Shown: in pieces, positions 8,927 to 18,022 of the stretch | How positions within the stretch are numbered: the first letter of the stretch is position 1 | Layout of the letters: every line of letters begins with the position of its first letter | Assembly (NCBI GenBank): GCA_934130355.1 | Contig: CAKOXV010000008.1 | Coordinates: 14,310 to 78,309 of the forward strand | DNA from: an uncultured Clostridia bacterium | GTDB lineage: Bacteria > Bacillota > Clostridia > TANB77 > CAG-508 | Direction: 5' to 3' | Length of the DNA: 64,000 nt | Made by a program: the position numbers and the translations under genes | Notes under the pieces: generated by a model | What the model was told of the DNA's origin: nothing | What the model saw: only the letters and a program-made list of their open reading frames with translations | Databases searched by the model: none

Positions 8927-9538
8927 TTATTTTGTACTATTTACATTTACCTCATTATATAATATGTAAATTGTCGTTTTTTGTTGGTTGTCCTTTATTT
9001 CCATTTGTGTTGGCATAAATGTTGTTTTATCTATATGTAATGTTTTTTCTTGAATATAAATATTATTTATATTACTACTTGCTTTCATTAATATTTCTGT
9101 GTCTTTTTCTTCATATTTTGCATTTTCGTCTTGTTTATAGTCCTCTATAAAACTATATAAATCCAGGCAATTATCTCCTAAATAATTATAGTTTTCTAGA
9201 ATAGTGTTTAGACTTAATTGACTATTTTCTATTTTTAAGTTTGTTCCGTCATTTTCTATCTTTATTCCAGCTATATTACTTGGTTCAATTACTTCTTGTA
9301 TATTTATATTTGGGCTTTGATATTTTTGTGTCAATATATATTTATTACTATTTTTGTTACTTGTTACACTAACTGTCACTTTTACTTCATAAGAACTAAT
9401 ATTTAAAATATAGTCTACAATTTCTTGACTAGTTCTATTATTTCCATTTTTGAAATATTTAACCCTATTTTTATAAAAAATTATTCCTCCAATTGCAATA
9501 ATAACAATTAATAAAATTAACCAATATTTTTTCTTCAT
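8927..9538 (-). CDS. GerS-like membrane-anchored protein
   Basis: A 203-residue protein with one N-terminal membrane segment (about 5-22) and a beta-rich extracytoplasmic domain of the LolA/LppX-like type: TSQEIVDYILNISSYEVKV, repeated short strands, then TFMPTQMEIKDNQQ. The length, the fold pattern and its position upstream of mazF match GerS, the germination protein that supports the cortex amidase CwlD in C. difficile. C. difficile GerS is a lipoprotein; this one has no lipobox cysteine and would be held by its uncleaved segment. A cwlD gene lies 3.8 kb upstream, which fits. The family call rests on pattern and context only. Confidence 0.5.
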   Translation of the reverse strand: MKKKYWLILLIVIIAIGGIIFYKNRVKYFKNGNNRTSQEIVDYILNISSYEVKVTVSVTSNKNSNKYILTQKYQSPNINIQEVIEPSNIAGIKIENDGTNLKIENSQLSLNTILENYNYLGDNCLDLYSFIEDYKQDENAKYEEKDTEILMKASSNINNIYIQEKTLHIDKTTFMPTQMEIKDNQQKTTIYILYNEVNVNSTK

Positions 9539-9614
9539 GCAAAACCTCCTTTAATTAATCTTATTAATGTTGTAAAAAAATAGAACTTGGTAGATTTTCC
9601 AAATTCCATTTTTA

Positions 9615-10589
9615 TTATGAATTTATAAAATATTGCTCAATTTTTTTCATAAGTTCATCTTTATTTTCAATATAATTAATCTCATTTCTAAAGCTACTAG
9701 AATCCTTCATATTTTTGGTATACCATGCGATGTGTTTTCTCATCTCGTTAAGAGCTACATTTTCACCTTTTTCTCTAATATCTAGTTCAATGTGTTCTTT
9801 TAAAAGCTCATATTTTTCTTGAGTTGTTGGTCTTGGCAATTTTTCACCTGTTTTCAAGAAATACTCGATTTGTTTAAAAATCCAAGGATTTCCCATAGTT
9901 CCTCTACCTATTGCAATACCATCTACCCCTGTATATTCAAACATATGTCTTGCACTCTCTTCATCTATAATATCACCATTTCCTATAACCGGTATTTTTA
10001 CAGATTCTTTAACTTTTTTTATGATATCTAAATCTACTTTTCCACCATAAAATTCATCACGAGTTCTGCCATGTATTGTAATTGCTGATACTCCATTTTT
10101 TTCTGCAATTTTTGCAACTTCACATGCTACAACATGTTCATTATCCCAACCTTTTCTAAATTTCAATGTTACTGGCACTTTAGAATTTGAAACAACTGCT
10201 TTTATTATTTCTTCTACTTTGTTTAAATCTAATAATAATTTGCTTCCGTCTCCATTTTTAACAACTTTTGGTGCTGGACATCCCATATTTATATCTACAA
10301 TGTCTGCAAATTCACTTACATATTTAGCTGCATATCCCATTGCATCTGCATCACTACCAAAAATTTGCATACTTATAGGTCTTTTTTCTCCATCTGTTTT
10401 TAATAATTGTTTTGTTTTCTCATCACCATATTGCAATGCTTTAGCACTTACCATTTCTGTACAAACAAGTCCTGGTTCAAATTTTTCAACAACCAACCTA
10501 AAAGGCAGGTCTGTTACACCTGCCATCGGAGCTAAAATTAAATTATTTTTTAATATTACATTTCCAATTTTTAGTTCATGTAAATACAT
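9615..10589 (-). CDS. dusB: tRNA-dihydrouridine synthase, DusB type
   Basis: FMN-dependent, NADPH-using reduction of uridines in the tRNA D-loop. The 324-residue TIM barrel shows APMAGVTDLPFR near the N-terminus, the catalytic-cysteine motif NMGCPAPKVVKNGDGS (Cys104), TIHGRTR, VIGNGDI and GIAIGRGTMGNPW for phosphate and FMN binding, and the helical C-terminal tRNA domain. The start at ATG 10589 is six bases after AGGAG; a longer in-frame start would run into rodA. It follows rodA by 19 bases, so it is probably cotranscribed with the min genes. Confidence 0.94.
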   Translation of the reverse strand: MYLHELKIGNVILKNNLILAPMAGVTDLPFRLVVEKFEPGLVCTEMVSAKALQYGDEKTKQLLKTDGEKRPISMQIFGSDADAMGYAAKYVSEFADIVDINMGCPAPKVVKNGDGSKLLLDLNKVEEIIKAVVSNSKVPVTLKFRKGWDNEHVVACEVAKIAEKNGVSAITIHGRTRDEFYGGKVDLDIIKKVKESVKIPVIGNGDIIDEESARHMFEYTGVDGIAIGRGTMGNPWIFKQIEYFLKTGEKLPRPTTQEKYELLKEHIELDIREKGENVALNEMRKHIAWYTKNMKDSSSFRNEINYIENKDELMKKIEQYFINS

Positions 10590-10608
10590 ATATTTCTCCT
10601 TTAAAATA

Positions 10609-11721
10609 TTACTTATTAAATATCCCATTTTTTCTTTGGCTACTTATATTAAGCAAAATTCCAACAAGTGCAAAACTTGTTAATACTGAACTTCCTCCAT
10701 AACTTACAAATAAAAGTGGAACTCCTGTTATCGGAAGTAATCCCATAGTCATTCCTATATTTTCTAGAGTATGAAATAAAAATATCCCTGCTATTCCTAT
10801 AGCAACATAACTTCCTGCTTCGTCTTTTATTCCTTTAGCAACTTTTACTGATTTAGCAATAATCAATACATTTAATAATATTACTCCACCAGCTACAACA
10901 AACCCCATCTCTTCACCTATAACAGAAAATATAAAATCTGTTGTTTTTGGATGCAAATATCCTAATTGAGTTTGGTTTCCATTTAAAATCCCCATTCCTG
11001 TGACTTGTCCAGAACCTATTGCTAATTTTGATTGTAATATGTTATATCCTGCACCTCTTGGGTCTGATTCAGGATTTAAAAAAGTATCTATTCTTGTTTT
11101 AGCATGTTGTGGTAATAAAAAATTATAGGCAAGTGGTAATCCAATTGCTACAATAAGTATTGCTGTAATTATATATTTTTTATTAATTCCAGCAACAAAA
11201 ATCATTAATAAAAACGATACTACATAAGCTGCTGCTGTTCCATAGTCTGGCTCAATTATTATAAGTGCTACTGGTACTGCTATAGCTAATAGTATCAAAG
11301 CTAATTTAGGAATTCTATTTATTTCATTTTTACCATTTCTTTGAATTATTGAAATAATATAAGCCATAAATAATGTTACAAAAACTTTTGAGATTTCTGC
11401 TGGTTGCAAAGAAAATAAACCATCACCTATATTAAACCAGCTTCTTGCTCCACTTATTGGTTCTGTAAACATTACTGCTATTAGCATTATTATTGCAATT
11501 CCATATAGTACAGGTGATATTTTTAGCAAAACTTTATAATCAATGAACATAAAAATAATCATTATTATAAAGCTTACTCCAAGCCACATTATTTGTTTTT
11601 TAAATTCGCTTAGTCCTGTATCATAAGATGCTGAAAATAACGCTACTAATCCAATTAGTGCTAGTATGATTACACTTATTGGTATTAACCATTCTATTTT
11701 TTTTAATCTTTTCAAATTCAT
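10609..11721 (-). CDS. rodA: RodA, SEDS peptidoglycan polymerase
   Basis: Membrane glycosyltransferase of the SEDS family that polymerises lipid II for cell elongation with a class B PBP. The 370 residues form about ten membrane segments, with the conserved GYNILQSKLAIGSGQVTGMG loop, TTDFIFSVIGEE and the closing PLLFVSYGGSSVL. It lies four bases after minE in the order minD-minE-rodA, the usual clostridial arrangement, which supports RodA rather than FtsW. Confidence 0.93.
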   Translation of the reverse strand: MNLKRLKKIEWLIPISVIILALIGLVALFSASYDTGLSEFKKQIMWLGVSFIIMIIFMFIDYKVLLKISPVLYGIAIIMLIAVMFTEPISGARSWFNIGDGLFSLQPAEISKVFVTLFMAYIISIIQRNGKNEINRIPKLALILLAIAVPVALIIIEPDYGTAAAYVVSFLLMIFVAGINKKYIITAILIVAIGLPLAYNFLLPQHAKTRIDTFLNPESDPRGAGYNILQSKLAIGSGQVTGMGILNGNQTQLGYLHPKTTDFIFSVIGEEMGFVVAGGVILLNVLIIAKSVKVAKGIKDEAGSYVAIGIAGIFLFHTLENIGMTMGLLPITGVPLLFVSYGGSSVLTSFALVGILLNISSQRKNGIFNK

Positions 11722-11725
11722 TTAA

Positions 11726-12250
11726 TCAACTCTTTTTTTGGTCATTTGTTTTTGTTTTTTCTTCCTTTGGTGTTTTTTCTTTTTTGTTTTCTTTTTCTTG
11801 TTCTTTGTCTTTTGCTTTTTCTGCATCATTATTTGATTTTACTTCTTCTTTGTGTTCTTTCTTATTTTCTTCTGCCTTTTTTTCTATTTTACCTTCTTTT
11901 TTGTTTTGTTTTTGTGTTGAAGTACTTTGCTCAACTTGTGCAGTTTTTCTTACTTCATCTTTAATATTTAGTATAGGAATATTTGCATATAACGCAGGGG
12001 CTCCATTAGTTCCATCACCATTTTCTTTATTTGTTAGCCTTACATCCATTGTGCTTTCATCTATATCTATATATTTTTTTATTACTTCTATAATTTCTTG
12101 TTTCATCAAATCTAAAAAGTCTGCTGACACATTCGCTCTATCTTGCATTAGAACTAAGTGTAGTCTTTCTTTTGCTGCATCTTTAGACTTTAATGTTTGT
12201 TCTTCTTTTTTAGTCATTTTCTTTAAAAAATTCATTATGCTTTCAAACAT
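11726..12250 (-). CDS. minE: MinE with long charged C-terminal tail
   Basis: Topological regulator of the Min division-site system; it stimulates MinD ATPase. Residues 1 to about 95 match MinE: MFESIMNFLKK membrane-targeting start, AKERLHLVLMQDRANVS MinD-binding helix, then the dimerisation domain with IDESTMDVRL and ANIPIL. Residues about 105-174 are a low-complexity tail almost entirely of Lys, Glu, Asn and Asp. MinE is normally about 80-100 residues, so the tail is an addition, probably disordered. It lies between minD (27-base gap) and rodA (4-base gap). No minC is present here. Confidence 0.9.
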   Translation of the reverse strand: MFESIMNFLKKMTKKEEQTLKSKDAAKERLHLVLMQDRANVSADFLDLMKQEIIEVIKKYIDIDESTMDVRLTNKENGDGTNGAPALYANIPILNIKDEVRKTAQVEQSTSTQKQNKKEGKIEKKAEENKKEHKEEVKSNNDAEKAKDKEQEKENKKEKTPKEEKTKTNDQKKS

Positions 12251-12277
12251 TATTTTTTACCCCTTCCAACTTTTTGT

Positions 12278-13069
12278 TTATTTTTTAAATATACTTTTTA
12301 TCTTCGCAAAAAATCCCTTTTCTTTTCCAGGTATTGTTACTTCTATATTTTCTCCTAATACTCTTTTGGCAATCTCTAAATATGCTTTTCCAGAAGGCGC
12401 TTTTCTATTTTGGATTACAGGTTCACCTTTATTTGTTTGTGTTATTATATATTCATCATCTGGAACAACACCTATTAAATCAATAGATAATAAATCAACA
12501 ATATCGTTTACATCCATCATTTCGCCTTTTCTTACCATATTAGGTCTTATTCTATTTATTACTAATTCTGGGTTTTTAATTTCAGCCGCTTCTAATAAGC
12601 CTATAATTCTATCAGCATCTCTTATTGATGATATTTCAGCTGTACTTACTACAATTGCACGGTCTGCTCCTGCTATAGCATTTTTAAATCCTTGTTCAAT
12701 TCCTGCTGGACAATCTATAAGTATATAGTCAAATTCTTCTTTTAATTTTTTTGTTAGTTCTCTCATTTGTTCTTCATTTACTGCACTTTTATCTCTTGTT
12801 TGTGCAGCTGGTAATAAATATAATTCTTTAAATCTTTTATCTTTTATTAAAGCTTGTCTTAATTTGCATTTTTCTTCAACAACATCAACTATGTCATATA
12901 CTATTCTGTTTTCTAGTCCCATTACTACATCTAGGTTTCTTAATCCAATATCAGTATCTATTAATACTACTTTTTTGCCTTCTAATGCCAAGCTAGAACC
13001 TAGGTTTGCTGTTGTTGTAGTTTTTCCAACTCCACCTTTTCCTGATGTTATAACTATAACTTCTCCCAT
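12278..13069 (-). CDS. minD: Septum site-determining ATPase MinD
   Basis: Membrane-bound ParA-type ATPase of the Min system. The 263 residues contain the deviant Walker A SGKGGVGKTTTTANLG (Lys11 and Lys16), VVLIDTDIGLRNLD (switch I), FDYILIDCPAGIEQGF (Walker B region) and a C-terminal amphipathic membrane-targeting helix GFFAKIKSIFKK. The start at ATG 13069 follows GGAGG by six bases; longer in-frame starts give an implausible N-terminal extension. It leads the minD-minE-rodA-dusB unit. The usual upstream minC is absent; cwlD lies there instead. Confidence 0.96.
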   Translation of the reverse strand: MGEVIVITSGKGGVGKTTTTANLGSSLALEGKKVVLIDTDIGLRNLDVVMGLENRIVYDIVDVVEEKCKLRQALIKDKRFKELYLLPAAQTRDKSAVNEEQMRELTKKLKEEFDYILIDCPAGIEQGFKNAIAGADRAIVVSTAEISSIRDADRIIGLLEAAEIKNPELVINRIRPNMVRKGEMMDVNDIVDLLSIDLIGVVPDDEYIITQTNKGEPVIQNRKAPSGKAYLEIAKRVLGENIEVTIPGKEKGFFAKIKSIFKK

Positions 13070-13233
13070 ATTCATCCTCCTTAGGATTATTTTCATAATT
13101 TTAAAATCCCAATTTTTACAACTATAATAATATAATGAAAATGCCAAAAAGTCAATGTATTTACACAAATTTACGCAAAAAAATTTGCCATTCCGTAAGG
13201 TTACAGCAATTTTGTAATAATTTAAACATATAC

Positions 13234-13307
13234 TACTAGCTCAAGGTATATAAATAAGAAAATATGTAAAATAACTCTTTTTATTATTTATATATTTTGA
13301 GCTAGTA
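13234..13307. terminator. Terminator after cwlD
   Basis: Long imperfect inverted repeat, 24 bases per arm: tactagctcaag... (13234-13257) and ...ttgagctagta (13284-13307), with two mismatched or G-T positions. Just beyond the cwlD stop and T-rich on both sides. It isolates minD from cwlD. Confidence 0.7.
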
Positions 13308-13319
13308 ACACTATTTTTA

Positions 13320-14027
13320 CTATTCATAAAAGTAATCTATAATTCCATTATAAATTCCCCAAGCTAGTCTATTTTGATATTCATCTTCAAGTAAAAGTTT
13401 TTCCTCTGTCGGATTTGATAAAAATCCACATTCTACTATAGTTATTGGTATTTCAACATGTTTTACTATATAAATGTTATCAATACTTTTAGCAACTCTG
13501 TTATTTTCTTTTTGTATAGCATCATTTAAACTACTTTGAATCAATTTTGCTAGTCTTTGCCCTTCACTACTATTGGCATTATAAAAAGTTTGCCATCCAT
13601 CATACTGTTGTTGTGGTATTTTGTTTAAATGTATTGAAACAAATATATCCGCTGAACTTTCATTTCCTATTTTTACTCTATTATGAATGTCTGAAATTTT
13701 TTTCTGTTTTAATGTCTTTGCATCTAAATCATATATTGCATTTTCATCAGAACGTGTAAGTATTACGGAAGAGCCACTTTGCTCTAATAAATTTTGTAAT
13801 TTTAAAGCTATTTTTAGATTCGTTTCTGCTTCTGTTGTTCCTGAGCTACTCTGTGCACCTTCATCTGGTTTTCCATGTCCAGCATCAATTACTATAGTTT
13901 TTCCAGACACAGGTAAAGTTACTGTTGGAACACTTTCTTTTTTATCACTTATAAATGCAAATCCAAGTGCAAACACAAACACACTAAATATAAATATTCT
14001 TATTTTCTTTTTATCTAAAACAATCAT
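13320..14027 (-). CDS. cwlD: N-acetylmuramoyl-L-alanine amidase CwlD
   Basis: Zinc amidase that removes stem peptides so that muramic-delta-lactam can form in the spore cortex. The 235 residues comprise an N-terminal membrane anchor (about 8-25) and an Amidase_3 domain with zinc ligands H51 (DAGHG), E66 (TEAETN) and H133 (VSIHLN), and catalytic E199 (VECGFLSNPTEE). Length and absence of binding repeats fit CwlD rather than a vegetative autolysin. ATG 14027 follows GGGGG by five bases. In C. difficile this enzyme needs GerS; a GerS-like gene lies 3.8 kb downstream. Confidence 0.85.
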   Translation of the reverse strand: MIVLDKKKIRIFIFSVFVFALGFAFISDKKESVPTVTLPVSGKTIVIDAGHGKPDEGAQSSSGTTEAETNLKIALKLQNLLEQSGSSVILTRSDENAIYDLDAKTLKQKKISDIHNRVKIGNESSADIFVSIHLNKIPQQQYDGWQTFYNANSSEGQRLAKLIQSSLNDAIQKENNRVAKSIDNIYIVKHVEIPITIVECGFLSNPTEEKLLLEDEYQNRLAWGIYNGIIDYFYE

Positions 14028-14073
14028 AAAAACCCCCATACTTTTGTTATAATTGTATGAGAGTTTTTCTATT

Positions 14074-15783
14074 TTATGCTTTTATAAATTCTTTTAACTT
14101 TTTTTCAACTTCTTTATCAGAAGATAATTGTAATATTTCATATAATAATTTTTCGCAATCCTTTTTATCTAATTCTGTTATTGTTTTTTTGGCTTGTAAT
14201 ATAGCTGATGAATTCATAGAAAATTCATCAAGTCCCATCCCAATTAAAAGTGGAATATACTGGAAATTACTTGCTGCTTCTCCACACATTCCACAAAAAA
14301 TTCCATTTTTGTGTGCTGAATCAATAGTATATTTTATTAGCCTTATAACAGCAGGGTGATTTTTAGTATATAATTCTGCAATTTGGGTATTTCCTCTTTC
14401 AGCTGCAACTGTATATTGAATAAGGTCATTTGTTCCTATACTAAAAAAGTCACATTCTTTTGAAAAACTGTCTGCTAAAATTGCCGCAGCTGGTATTTCT
14501 ATCATCATTCCAACTTTTATTTTCTCATTATATTTTATATTTTGCTTTTGTAATTCAATCTTACATTCATCCAAAACTTTTTTTGCTTCTCTTAATTCAT
14601 CTATTGTTGATATCATAGGAAACATTATTGCCAAATTCCCATATATACTAGCTCTTAAAATTGCTCTTAATTGTGCTTTAAACATTTTTTTATTCTTTAG
14701 ACATAAACGTATTGCTCTATATCCTAAAAACGGATTATCTTCTTTTTCTAAGTTTAAATATGGTATATTCTTATCTCCACCTACATCTAATGTTCTAATT
14801 ATTGATAACTTATCTTTCATAACTTCACCAATTTTTTTGTAACTCTCAAATTGTTCTTCTTCTGTTGGCAGTTGTTCTGAATCCATAAATAAAAATTCTG
14901 TTCTAAATAGTCCTATTCCATCTGCTCCAACTCTTAAAGCATCCTCTAAATCCCTTAATTTTCCTATATTGCAACTTACTTCTACTTGTATGCCATCTTT
15001 TGTCTTAGCTATTATATTTTTGTATTCTTCTAATTTCTTTTTTGATTCATCATTTTCTAATTTTAATTTTTTATACTTCTCTATCTCTTCTTGAGGAGGT
15101 TCTACATAAACAACTCCTGTATTTCCATTTACAATTAGATTATCTCCACTTTTTATCTTTGTTTGTGCATTTTCTATCCTAATAACCATAGGAATTTGTT
15201 TATTTCTAGCTATTATTGATACATGTGAATTTGTTCCACCTATTTCACTTATTATCCCTGCCACATTACTCATATTAATTTTAGCTGTATCAGATGTAGT
15301 GAGTTCTTGAGTCACAAGAATTGTATTTGGTCCAATATTTAGGAAACTATTTTCTTCTATTTTTAACAATTTTGAAATAATTCTATTTTTTATATCTTCA
15401 ATATCATTTGCTCTTTCAGATAAATAATTATCAGATATATTTCTAAAATTATTTGCAATTTCTCCCAATCCCTTTTTTACCGCATATACACTATTAGTTT
15501 TATTATTTTTTATCAATTCTTTTGCTTTTTCCATAAGTGTTTCATCTTTTAAGAACATAAGATATGCTTCTAAAATCTGTATCTGTTCATCACTTGAAGT
15601 TTTTCTTAATTGCTCAATTGCACTTTCAGTTTCTTTAATTACAGAATTCAGAGAAGCATCAAGCTTCTCTAATTCCTTATTTACATCTTCTATTTTGCTT
15701 TCTTCTATTTTTAATTTTTCCTTTTTTAAAACGAATGCTTTTCCTATTCCAATACCTTCTGATATTCCTTTTCCTTTTAGCAT
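14074..15783 (-). CDS. ptsI: Phosphoenolpyruvate-protein phosphotransferase (Enzyme I)
   Basis: First step of the PTS: autophosphorylation from PEP and transfer to HPr. The 569 residues show the N-terminal swivel/HPr-binding domain with active-site H187 in GGTNSHVSIIA, then the PEP-binding TIM barrel with GLFRTEFLFMD, LDVGGDKNIPYL, GMMIEIPAA, FFSIGTNDLIQYT and the near-terminal catalytic-cysteine motif FCGMCGEAAS. It is the last gene of fruK-fruA-ptsH-ptsI, 27 bases after ptsH. Confidence 0.96.
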   Translation of the reverse strand: MLKGKGISEGIGIGKAFVLKKEKLKIEESKIEDVNKELEKLDASLNSVIKETESAIEQLRKTSSDEQIQILEAYLMFLKDETLMEKAKELIKNNKTNSVYAVKKGLGEIANNFRNISDNYLSERANDIEDIKNRIISKLLKIEENSFLNIGPNTILVTQELTTSDTAKINMSNVAGIISEIGGTNSHVSIIARNKQIPMVIRIENAQTKIKSGDNLIVNGNTGVVYVEPPQEEIEKYKKLKLENDESKKKLEEYKNIIAKTKDGIQVEVSCNIGKLRDLEDALRVGADGIGLFRTEFLFMDSEQLPTEEEQFESYKKIGEVMKDKLSIIRTLDVGGDKNIPYLNLEKEDNPFLGYRAIRLCLKNKKMFKAQLRAILRASIYGNLAIMFPMISTIDELREAKKVLDECKIELQKQNIKYNEKIKVGMMIEIPAAAILADSFSKECDFFSIGTNDLIQYTVAAERGNTQIAELYTKNHPAVIRLIKYTIDSAHKNGIFCGMCGEAASNFQYIPLLIGMGLDEFSMNSSAILQAKKTITELDKKDCEKLLYEILQLSSDKEVEKKLKEFIKA

Positions 15784-15810
15784 TTTTCCATCTCTCTTTC
15801 TAAATTTCGC

Positions 15811-16074
15811 TTACAATAATGAATTAATTTTAAAAATATTTAGCAATTCGGCTAATGCTTCTTTTTCATCTGTTCCATTACATATTAATTTAATTTTTGT
15901 GTTATCTTTAATTCCTGCAGCCATGATATTTAATACTGATTTCGCATTATATTCGTTTCCTTGTACACCAAGTTTTACATCACAATTATATTTTGCTGCA
16001 TTTTTTGCTATTTCTGCAGCAGGTCTTGCATGTAATCCTTCTTTACTTTTTAATGTTATATCTTCAGATACCAT
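15811..16074 (-). CDS. ptsH: Phosphocarrier protein HPr
   Basis: Small PTS phosphocarrier and, in Firmicutes, a co-regulator of CcpA. The 87 residues carry the phosphoryl-accepting H15 in EGLHARPAAE and the regulatory HPr-kinase site S46 in NAKSVLNIMAAGI, so both functions look intact. A GGGGGAG ribosome-binding site precedes ATG. It lies four bases after fruA and 27 before ptsI. Confidence 0.96.
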   Translation of the reverse strand: MVSEDITLKSKEGLHARPAAEIAKNAAKYNCDVKLGVQGNEYNAKSVLNIMAAGIKDNTKIKLICNGTDEKEALAELLNIFKINSLL

Positions 16075-16078
16075 CAGA

Positions 16079-18010
16079 TTACTCCCCCTTTGTGTTAGTC
16101 TTTCTTTTTATACTTTTTAATCCTGCTAAAATCAATGCCCCAACAATTGAACCAACAGCAATTGATACTATATACATTAAGGCATTTCCTACAATACCTA
16201 TTACAAATATTCCTCCATGTGGTGCCATTACAGTACAATTAAACAACATTGATAGTCCTCCTGCTATTGCTGAACCTATAATACAAGCTGGCAACACACG
16301 TAATGGGTCACTTGATGCAAAAGGTATCGCACCTTCTGATATGAATGAAAGCCCTAATATATAATTTAAAAGTGCTGAACTTCTATCTTTTTGATCCAAT
16401 TTTTTAGGAAATATTGTTGCTAAAATTGCTATAACAAGAGGTGATACCATTCCTCCCGCCATTACTGCTGCCATTATGTCATAATGGCCTTCTGCAAGCA
16501 TCCCTGTTCCAAAGGTATATGCTGCTTTATTTACAGGTCCTCCTAAGTCAACAGACATCATTCCTGCTAATATTGCACCTAATATTACTTTATTTGTTCC
16601 TCCCATATTACTTAAGAAATTGTTTAATCCTGTATTAATCATTCCTATAAAAGGATTTATTATCATTACAATAACCCCTGTTAAAAGTATTCCAAATACA
16701 GGATATAGTAAAATTGTTCTTATTCCTTCTAAGCTTTTGGGAATTTTTGAAAATATACTTTTTAAAAAGTTTACAGCATATCCTGCTATAAATCCTGCTA
16801 AAAGTGCTCCTAAGAAACCTGAACTTACTATTGTCACATTAGGATCTTTTAAACTTTGAATCGTAACACCTGATGTTGCAATAGCCCCTCCAACAAATCC
16901 TGCTGCTAATCCTGGTCTATCTGCAATACTTGATGCAATATACCCAGCTAAAACTGTAAGCATAAATCCAAAAGCTGCATTTCCTACAGTATTAAAAAAA
17001 GCTGCAAGTGGTGTATTACTTCCAAATCCTGCTGGATTTATTTCATAATTATCTAGTAAAAATGATACAGCTATTAATATTCCTCCACCAACTACAAATG
17101 GTAACATATGTGTTACACCACTCATTAAATGTCTATAAATATTACGTCCTATTCCAATTTTTTCTTCATTATTAAAATTATTATCTTCTTTAGAATTTGA
17201 ATGATATATACTAATTTCATCTGATAACGCTGTTTCAATTAATTCTTTTGGTTTATGAATACCATCAGATACTCCTGTTTTTAATAATTTTTTTCCATTA
17301 AATCTTGAAAGATCAACATTTGTATCTGCTGCTATAATTATTGCTTTGGCTTTTTCAATTTCTTCTCTAGTTAACTTGTTTTTTATACCTGATTGTCCTT
17401 GTGTTTCCACTTTTACACTATGCCCAGTTTCTTTTCCTGCTTTTTCTAAAGCTTCTGCTGCCATATAAGTATGTGCAATTCCTGTTGGGCATGATGTTAT
17501 ACATAATATTTCATATATGTTTTCTTTTTCATTCTTTTCTTGTGTATGATATTTTTCAATTTCTGCATTATCTATATATTTTATAAATTCTTCTGCTGTT
17601 TTCGCATTTCTCAATTTTTCTGTAAGTCTTTCATCCATTAATAAAGCTGATAATCTACTTAAAACCTCTAAATGAGTATCATCTTTATTTTCTGGTACTG
17701 CTATTAAAAACATTAAATTCACTTTTTTGTTATCTAATGATTCAAATTCAACACCATCTGGAAATACCATTGCAGCTAATGTTGCTTTTTTTACAGCACT
17801 TGACTTTCCATGTGGTATTGCAATTCCATCTCCTATTCCTGTTGTACCTTGTTCTTCTCTTTTAAATACGACTTTTTCATATTCTTTTTTATCTGTTATA
17901 TTTCCTGTTTCTGCTATTAAATTTATAATATTTTTCAATGCATCTTGTTTATTATTTGCAGAAGCATTTAATCTAATTGCTTTTGAGTCTAATAATTCTG
18001 AAATTTTCAT
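16079..18010 (-). CDS. fruA: PTS fructose-type transporter, EIIABC
   Basis: Imports fructose and phosphorylates it to fructose 1-phosphate. The 643 residues are in the order IIA (1-150, phospho-site H67 in IPHGKS), IIB (about 166-270, active Cys174 in SCPTGIAHTYMA), and membrane IIC (about 290-640, starting HLMSGVTHMLPFVVGGG and containing DLGGPVNKAAY and SEGAIPF). It sits between fruK (12-base gap) and ptsH (4-base gap), so substrate uptake and its kinase are coexpressed with the general PTS proteins. Confidence 0.94.
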   Translation of the reverse strand: MKISELLDSKAIRLNASANNKQDALKNIINLIAETGNITDKKEYEKVVFKREEQGTTGIGDGIAIPHGKSSAVKKATLAAMVFPDGVEFESLDNKKVNLMFLIAVPENKDDTHLEVLSRLSALLMDERLTEKLRNAKTAEEFIKYIDNAEIEKYHTQEKNEKENIYEILCITSCPTGIAHTYMAAEALEKAGKETGHSVKVETQGQSGIKNKLTREEIEKAKAIIIAADTNVDLSRFNGKKLLKTGVSDGIHKPKELIETALSDEISIYHSNSKEDNNFNNEEKIGIGRNIYRHLMSGVTHMLPFVVGGGILIAVSFLLDNYEINPAGFGSNTPLAAFFNTVGNAAFGFMLTVLAGYIASSIADRPGLAAGFVGGAIATSGVTIQSLKDPNVTIVSSGFLGALLAGFIAGYAVNFLKSIFSKIPKSLEGIRTILLYPVFGILLTGVIVMIINPFIGMINTGLNNFLSNMGGTNKVILGAILAGMMSVDLGGPVNKAAYTFGTGMLAEGHYDIMAAVMAGGMVSPLVIAILATIFPKKLDQKDRSSALLNYILGLSFISEGAIPFASSDPLRVLPACIIGSAIAGGLSMLFNCTVMAPHGGIFVIGIVGNALMYIVSIAVGSIVGALILAGLKSIKRKTNTKGE

Positions 18011-18022
18011 AAAAACTCCTTT

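Noticed and set aside
11746..12100. Plus-strand ORFs rich in Leu/Phe opposite minE and its tail
   Set aside because: They are the complement of the Lys/Glu-rich tail codons; such hydrophobic antisense frames occur throughout the AT-rich genes here.
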